Shown here: in pieces, positions 12,989 to 16,520 of the stretch
How the letters are laid out: each line of letters opens with the position of its first letter
Position numbering within the stretch: the stretch's first letter is position 1
The notes under the pieces: generated by a model
Told to the model about the DNA's origin: nothing
The model's input: the letters and a program-made list of their open reading frames with translations, nothing else
Database searches by the model: none
Position numbers and translations under genes: made by a program
Origin: Firmicutes bacterium UBA6811
GTDB taxonomy: Bacteria; Bacillota; SHA-98; UBA4971
Reading direction: 5' to 3'
Length of the DNA: 16,520 nucleotides
Assembly: GCA_002452295.1 (NCBI GenBank)
Contig: DKEX01000088.1
Span: 1-16,520 of the forward strand

Positions 12989-14368
12989 ATGAGCGATGTG
13001 GAAGATGTTGAACTACGAGTGATGCCTGCGTTTCAGCTCGACTCCGCCCCGGCGGTGAGACGGCGCGTACTCGACCTCGCCGGGCCTGCTCTCGTGGAGA
13101 TGCTCCTCGTCACCCTTGTGAGCATGGCAGACATGATAATGGTGGGGCGCATAGGGCCTGCGGCCATCGCCGCAGTGGGGCTCACGAACCAGCCCGTGTT
13201 CTTCGCAACAGCCGTCTTCATGGCCCTCAACGTCGGGACCACCGCCGTGATCGCCCGGGCCATCGGAGCCAGCGAGGAGGCGACGGCAAACAACGCTCTC
13301 AGGCAGAGCTTCATGCTCACCACGATTATGGGCATCGGCGTGAGCGTGCTGGGGCTCGTATTCGCCCGGGGGGTGCTGGTCCTCATGGGTGCCGAGCAGG
13401 ACGTCATCCCCATGGGGGTTGCCTACATGAAGATAGTCTCAGCAGGCGCCATTTTCATGCTTCTCACGATGAGCGTCGCGGCGGCGCTTCGCGGGGCCGG
13501 AGATACGAGGACCCCCATGAAAGTCAACACGTTCTGTAACATCCTCAACGTTTTCGGAAACTACGTGCTCATCTACGGAAAGCTCGGATTTCCGAGGATG
13601 GGCGTAGCGGGGGCGGCGCTCTCGACCAGCATATCGAGGGCGATCGCGTTCATCCTGATCATGCGGGTGGTGACGGGCGGCAGGTTCGCGTTGCACCTCT
13701 CAGGGCCACTCAGGCTCGATTTCCCGCTCATAAAGCGCATCGTCAACGTGGGCATTCCCGCGGCCATCGAGCAACTTGTCCTGCGCGGCGGACAACTCGC
13801 CTACCTCAGGATTGTGGCGGGGTTCGGGACCGCTGTCGTTGCAGCCCACCAGATCGCCATGAACATCGTGTCGCTGTCGTTCATGCCCGGCATGGCGTTC
13901 GCCGTGGCGGCGACGACCCTCGTGGGCCAGGGGCTCGGCGCGTGCCGGCCCGATCTCGCGGAGAAGGGAGCGCTCGAGACCCGGCGTATAGGCATGATGA
14001 TCTCCGGGTTCATGGCGCTTGTGTTCATCCTCTTCGGCAGGTACATCGCAATACTCTACTCGAACGACCCGACGGTTGTCGCCAAGACGGCGCTTGTGTT
14101 GCGGATAATCGGGCTTGTCCAGCCGGCGCAGTCCACCCAGTTCATCCTGGCCGGGGGCCTTCGGGGCGCGGGCGACACGAAGTGGCCGCTTTACTCCACG
14201 GCCATAGGCATCTGGGGCTTCAGGGTGGTGCTCGGGTACATCCTCGCGGTGGTCCTTGACATGGAGCTGGTGGGCGCATGGCTGGCCATGGCGATTGACC
14301 AGCTCGTTCGATCCGCCATCATCCTGTTCCGGTTCCGCAGCGGCAGGTGGAAACTGGCGAAGGTCTAA
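12989..14368 (+). CDS. MATE-family multidrug efflux transporter
   Basis: The protein is an integral membrane antiporter that expels cationic drugs or metabolites using H+ or Na+. The 459 residues form about 12 helices in two similar halves. The first starts with PALVEMLLVTLVSMADMIMVG (about 32-52), the characteristic MATE N-terminal segment. Each half also has a copy of the RGAGDT loop: LRGAGDTRTP at about 167-176 and LRGAGDTKWP at about 390-399. ATG 12989 has AAGGTGA about 9 nt upstream. It follows the MarR-type gene and may share its transcript. The substrate is not predictable. A GGCGA/TCGCC hairpin (14426-14444) lies after the gene, without a T run. Confidence 0.94.
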   Translation: MSDVEDVELRVMPAFQLDSAPAVRRRVLDLAGPALVEMLLVTLVSMADMIMVGRIGPAAIAAVGLTNQPVFFATAVFMALNVGTTAVIARAIGASEEATANNALRQSFMLTTIMGIGVSVLGLVFARGVLVLMGAEQDVIPMGVAYMKIVSAGAIFMLLTMSVAAALRGAGDTRTPMKVNTFCNILNVFGNYVLIYGKLGFPRMGVAGAALSTSISRAIAFILIMRVVTGGRFALHLSGPLRLDFPLIKRIVNVGIPAAIEQLVLRGGQLAYLRIVAGFGTAVVAAHQIAMNIVSLSFMPGMAFAVAATTLVGQGLGACRPDLAEKGALETRRIGMMISGFMALVFILFGRYIAILYSNDPTVVAKTALVLRIIGLVQPAQSTQFILAGGLRGAGDTKWPLYSTAIGIWGFRVVLGYILAVVLDMELVGAWLAMAIDQLVRSAIILFRFRSGRWKLAKV

Positions 14369-14482
14369 AGGAGGCCACGAGAGCGCAAGGAGCGCCGCAG
14401 GCTCCCCGGGCACCGCGCCGGTTTCGGCGATGGGGATCCTCGCCTCGGCGGCGGCTCGGCGCATCCGGCGTATCCCTTCGAC

Positions 14483-14511
14483 TTGACAAGGGCCGGGGGC
14501 GGGCGTAAGCT
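14483..14511 (+). promoter_or_regulatory. Sigma-A-type promoter of mgtE
   Basis: A perfect TTGACA (14483-14488), 17 nt, then TAAGCT (14506-14511), which keeps the three most important -10 bases (T1, A2, T6). The start would be near 14518, leaving a leader of about 400 nt before the mgtE start. Confidence 0.65.
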
Positions 14512-14584
14512 GAGGCGGGGAGGGAACTATAGCGGAGACTCCTAACGTAAGCTATTTCGAGGCGAAAGAAGGGAGATGATGAAG

Positions 14585-14683
14585 GTGGACGCGGACCCCG
14601 GGAGTAGTAGCGTCAATACAGCAGCGCATGCGGTGCCACGCGGTGCGCGGTGTCCGTCTTCGTCGTTTCCCGGAGCGGGGTAA
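14585..14683 (+). CDS. Candidate leader peptide upstream of mgtE
   Basis: A short ORF with ribosome site AAGGGAG (14569-14575). GTG 14585 has the best spacing (9 nt); the in-frame ATGs at 14576 and 14579 are closer than usual. From the GTG it encodes 32 residues beginning MDADPGSSS and ends TAA 14681-14683, 45 nt before the terminator-like hairpin. The acidic-proline start recalls MgtL of enteric bacteria (MEPDPT), whose nascent chain destabilises ribosomes when Mg2+ is low. Codon use is otherwise like the GC-rich background, so chance is not excluded. Confidence 0.35.
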   Translation: MDADPGSSSVNTAAHAVPRGARCPSSSFPGAG

Positions 14684-14704
14684 GCCTGGCGGCGCGCTCG
14701 AGCG

Positions 14705-14721
14705 GCGCGCTGAAAGCGCGC
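14705..14721 (+). other. Perfect 7-bp hairpin in mgtE leader
   Basis: GCGCGCT (14705-14711) pairs with AGCGCGC (14715-14721) over a GAA loop. Further GCGCGC copies at 14692-14697 offer alternative pairings, so it could take part in a switch with the next hairpin. Confidence 0.5.
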
Positions 14722-14728
14722 GCGAGAA

Positions 14729-14776
14729 GCGCCCCTGACCCGGTCGGGAGGACGGGTCGGGGGCGTTCTGTCTCCA
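14729..14776 (+). terminator. Terminator-like hairpin ahead of mgtE (attenuator candidate)
   Basis: GCGCCCCTGACCCG (14729-14742) pairs with CGGGTCGGGGGCGT (14753-14766): 14 bp including two G-T pairs, with a 10-nt loop. TCTGTCTCC follows. It lies about 150 nt before the mgtE start and downstream of the mgtE promoter, so if it terminates it must be conditional. Confidence 0.6.
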
Positions 14777-14919
14777 TATTTCGTGCATGGCGCAACCCGT
14801 CCTCATCTCGCCCCTCCGTTCGGCAGGCCTACACCGTTGCACCGCAGCCTCGTGGCGACAGCGCCTCGGGCGGCACGATGCGTGCAACCATCAGGCAAGC
14901 CGAAAGGGAGGGGATGCCA

Positions 14920-16269
14920 GTGGCCATCGAGCTCACAAACAGGGTTGAAGAGCTTCTTACCGAAAAGAACTATATGAGCCTCAAGCGGACCCTCGAAAAG
15001 CACCACCCCTCCGAGATCGCCAGGGTCCTGGAGGAGCTTTCGCCGGAGTCCACCGGGTTCGTCTTCAGGCTCCTTCCGAAGGACCTTGCGGTCGACGTCT
15101 TCGATTTCATGGACGTCGACAGGAAGCAGGTGCTCCTGCGTTCCCTCGGCGGCGACATGGTCGCGACGCTCCTCAATGAGATGAGCCCTGACGACCGCAC
15201 CGAGCTACTCGAGGAGTTGCCGGCCAAGATAGTGAAGAAGTATCTCTCGCTCCTATCTGAGAAGGAGCGCCACGTGGCCAACATGCTCCTCGGCTACAGG
15301 GAGGAGTCGGCCGGGCGGCTCATGACCACCGACTTCGTTGACCTCAAGGAGGACCAGACGGTTGACGAGGCCCTCGCCCATGTGCGGAAGACCGCCCCCG
15401 ACAAGGAAACCATATACCACCTCTATGTGATATCCCGCGACAGGCGGCTGGTGGGCGGCCTCTCCTTGAAGGAGCTTATGCTTGCGCCCGGCGACAGGCT
15501 CATCCGCGACATGATGCACGCGGACATCGTGAGGGTTGCCACCGACACCGACCAGGAGGAGGTCGCGCGCATTTTCCAGGAGTACGGGTTCATCGCCGTC
15601 CCTGTGGTGGACAGGGAGGGGCGCCTGGTCGGGATCATCACCCACGACGACGTCCTCGACGTGGTGCGGGAGGAGGACACCGAGGACATCCACATAATGG
15701 GTGGCCTCGCTGCTCCTGAAGAGGAGTACTTCAGAATGACCCTCGGCCAGAGTGTGAGAAAGAGGGTGGGCTGGCTCGGCCTTCTCATTCTGCTCGAGAG
15801 CTTCTCGAGCAACATTCTCAAGGTGTACTCGGCCTCTCTCGAGGCCGTGGTTGCGCTTGCGTTCTTCATACCCATGCTCATTGATACCGGCGGCAACACG
15901 GGCACCCAGTCTGCCACGCTGGTGATACGCGGCATTGCAACGGGCGAGATAGAAGTCCGCCAGGGGATCAAGGTCCTCCTGAGGGAATGCGCAACCGGCC
16001 TTGTGCTGGGCCTCCTGCTTGGGGCGTTCGCTTGCGTGAGAGCATACATCACCCAAAGGGACGTGCGAATCGGGCTGGTCGTGGGGATGTCCCTGCTTGT
16101 GGTGATCATCATTTCGAACGTCGCTGGAGCGCTCCTGCCCCTCGCGGCGAAGCGGCTCCGCGTCGATCCCGCCGTGATGGCGGGGCCGTTCATCACGACC
16201 ATAGTCGATGTGGTGGGCCTCATCGTGTACTTCGAGGTCGCCCGCCTCGTGATCGGCATGAGCGGCTGA
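14920..16269 (+). CDS. mgtE: Magnesium transporter/channel MgtE
   Basis: MgtE is a dimeric Mg2+-gated Mg2+ channel of the cytoplasmic membrane. With GTG 14920 as start (GGGAGG at 14906-14911, 8 nt away) it has 449 residues, the usual length. ATG 14914 is only 2 nt from that site, and the longer frame from 14650 crosses the terminator hairpin. Domains: the helical N domain (about 10-130), two CBS domains (about 135-256), then five membrane helices (about 275-449). The Mg2+ pore has DTGGNTGTQ (322-330) and Asp430 in TTIVDVVGLIVYF, the conserved ion-site Asp. All gating elements look intact. It has its own promoter and a long leader, so Mg2+-responsive control is likely. Confidence 0.96.
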   Translation: MAIELTNRVEELLTEKNYMSLKRTLEKHHPSEIARVLEELSPESTGFVFRLLPKDLAVDVFDFMDVDRKQVLLRSLGGDMVATLLNEMSPDDRTELLEELPAKIVKKYLSLLSEKERHVANMLLGYREESAGRLMTTDFVDLKEDQTVDEALAHVRKTAPDKETIYHLYVISRDRRLVGGLSLKELMLAPGDRLIRDMMHADIVRVATDTDQEEVARIFQEYGFIAVPVVDREGRLVGIITHDDVLDVVREEDTEDIHIMGGLAAPEEEYFRMTLGQSVRKRVGWLGLLILLESFSSNILKVYSASLEAVVALAFFIPMLIDTGGNTGTQSATLVIRGIATGEIEVRQGIKVLLRECATGLVLGLLLGAFACVRAYITQRDVRIGLVVGMSLLVVIIISNVAGALLPLAAKRLRVDPAVMAGPFITTIVDVVGLIVYFEVARLVIGMSG

Positions 16270-16274
16270 ACTTG

Positions 16275-16289
16275 AGTGCAAAAAGCACT
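16275..16289 (+). other. Small hairpin after mgtE
   Basis: AGTGC and GCACT form a 5-bp stem around AAAAA, 5 nt after the mgtE stop. There is no T run. The remaining 230 nt to the window edge hold no recognised gene; only four scattered CTGGCA copies (16368, 16393, 16414, 16426) stand out. Confidence 0.35.
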
Positions 16290-16520
16290 ATAGGGCACTT
16301 CGGGTCTGGTCGGGGTGGCCGGTGCGTGCGCGACGAGGTCTCTGTGATCCGGTATTGGAGTGTAAGGCTGGCAACCCCGGGTAGGCCATCATCTGGCAAA
16401 CCAGCAGCGGCTTCTGGCACCCGGTCTGGCAGCCCGTGGGGGCTAAGTGAGGGTGCGTTAGTTCTCGCCCCTCTTCCAGTAGTTGCCGGGTTGCCGGTGT
16501 TGCACTCGGGGACGGCGCCC

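Larger units (their letters stand above)
14518..14919 (+). promoter_or_regulatory. Long structured 5' leader of mgtE
   Basis: This is most of a 551-nt gap without a regular gene. In order it holds ATAGC...GCTAT pairing (about 14529-14555), a TTTCG/CGAAA hairpin, a short ORF with its own ribosome site (14585-14683), a GCGCGCT/AGCGCGC hairpin (14705-14721), and a 14-bp terminator-like hairpin (14729-14766). The mgtE ribosome site lies at 14906-14911. No M-box or other known riboswitch was recognised. Leader-controlled expression is inferred. Confidence 0.5.

Noticed and set aside
14426..14460. GGCGATGGGG...TCGCC resembling the first stem of a fluoride riboswitch
   Set aside because: The loop is too long, the conserved downstream pseudoknot and GCTGATG-type segments are absent, and it lies upstream of the mgtE promoter after the MATE gene.
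14585..14640. GGTGGACGCGG and GGGAGTAGTAGC segments recalling T-box and yybP-ykoY motifs
   Set aside because: Only short fragments match. The T-box specifier and antiterminator and the yybP L3/GACC segment were not found, so neither class is claimed.
16458..16520. Possible 3' end of a - strand gene running off the window (…NYWKRGEN stop)
   Set aside because: Only 20 open codons in GC-rich DNA with no family match. This is not enough to call a gene.

Overview
The window is about 16.5 kb of GC-rich bacterial chromosome. Promoters are of the sigma-A type (TTGnnn-N17-TAnnnT), Shine-Dalgarno sites are strong, and GTG/TTG starts are common. secG, smpB and ssrA lie close together, and there is a K+-dependent-type membrane pyrophosphatase. 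Together these suggest a high-GC, probably anaerobic member of the Bacillota (Firmicutes/Clostridia-like). The species cannot be named from the sequence.

Region 1 (1-4540, + strand) is a housekeeping block: secG, hppA (ion-pumping pyrophosphatase), an HD-domain phosphohydrolase, smpB and ssrA (tmRNA, tag ANNEYAYAA). In many Firmicutes secG, rnr, smpB and ssrA are neighbours; here hppA and the HD gene occupy the space where rnr often sits. secG and smpB each have a near-consensus extended -10 promoter. The smpB -35 hexamer is the loop of a perfect inverted repeat.

Region 2 (4595-5760) is accessory. A hicA-hicB toxin-antitoxin operon (- strand) lies just after the tmRNA. It diverges from a 43-residue membrane protein gene too short for ordinary gene calling, which is followed by a strong bidirectional-looking terminator.

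Region 3 (5758-9566, - strand) holds a GH31 alpha-glucosidase-type enzyme and a membrane-anchored NodB-type polysaccharide deacetylase. Between them is a short, internally deleted relic of an aspartate ammonia-lyase gene on the + strand.

Region 4 (9631-12190, - strand) is a heavy-metal resistance operon: a CadC/SmtB-type ArsR repressor followed by a P1B-2 (Zn/Cd/Pb) ATPase, with an 18-bp perfect palindrome at the promoter.

Region 5 (12257-16269, + strand) is a MarR-type regulator with a MATE efflux pump, then mgtE (Mg2+ channel). mgtE is preceded by a leader of about 400 nt. The leader carries its own promoter, a candidate short ORF starting Met-Asp-Ala-Asp-Pro, and a large terminator-like hairpin. 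This layout resembles Mg2+-sensing leader-peptide attenuation, but no known M-box riboswitch was recognised. It is the best candidate here for something undescribed.

The last 250 nt hold no recognisable gene.
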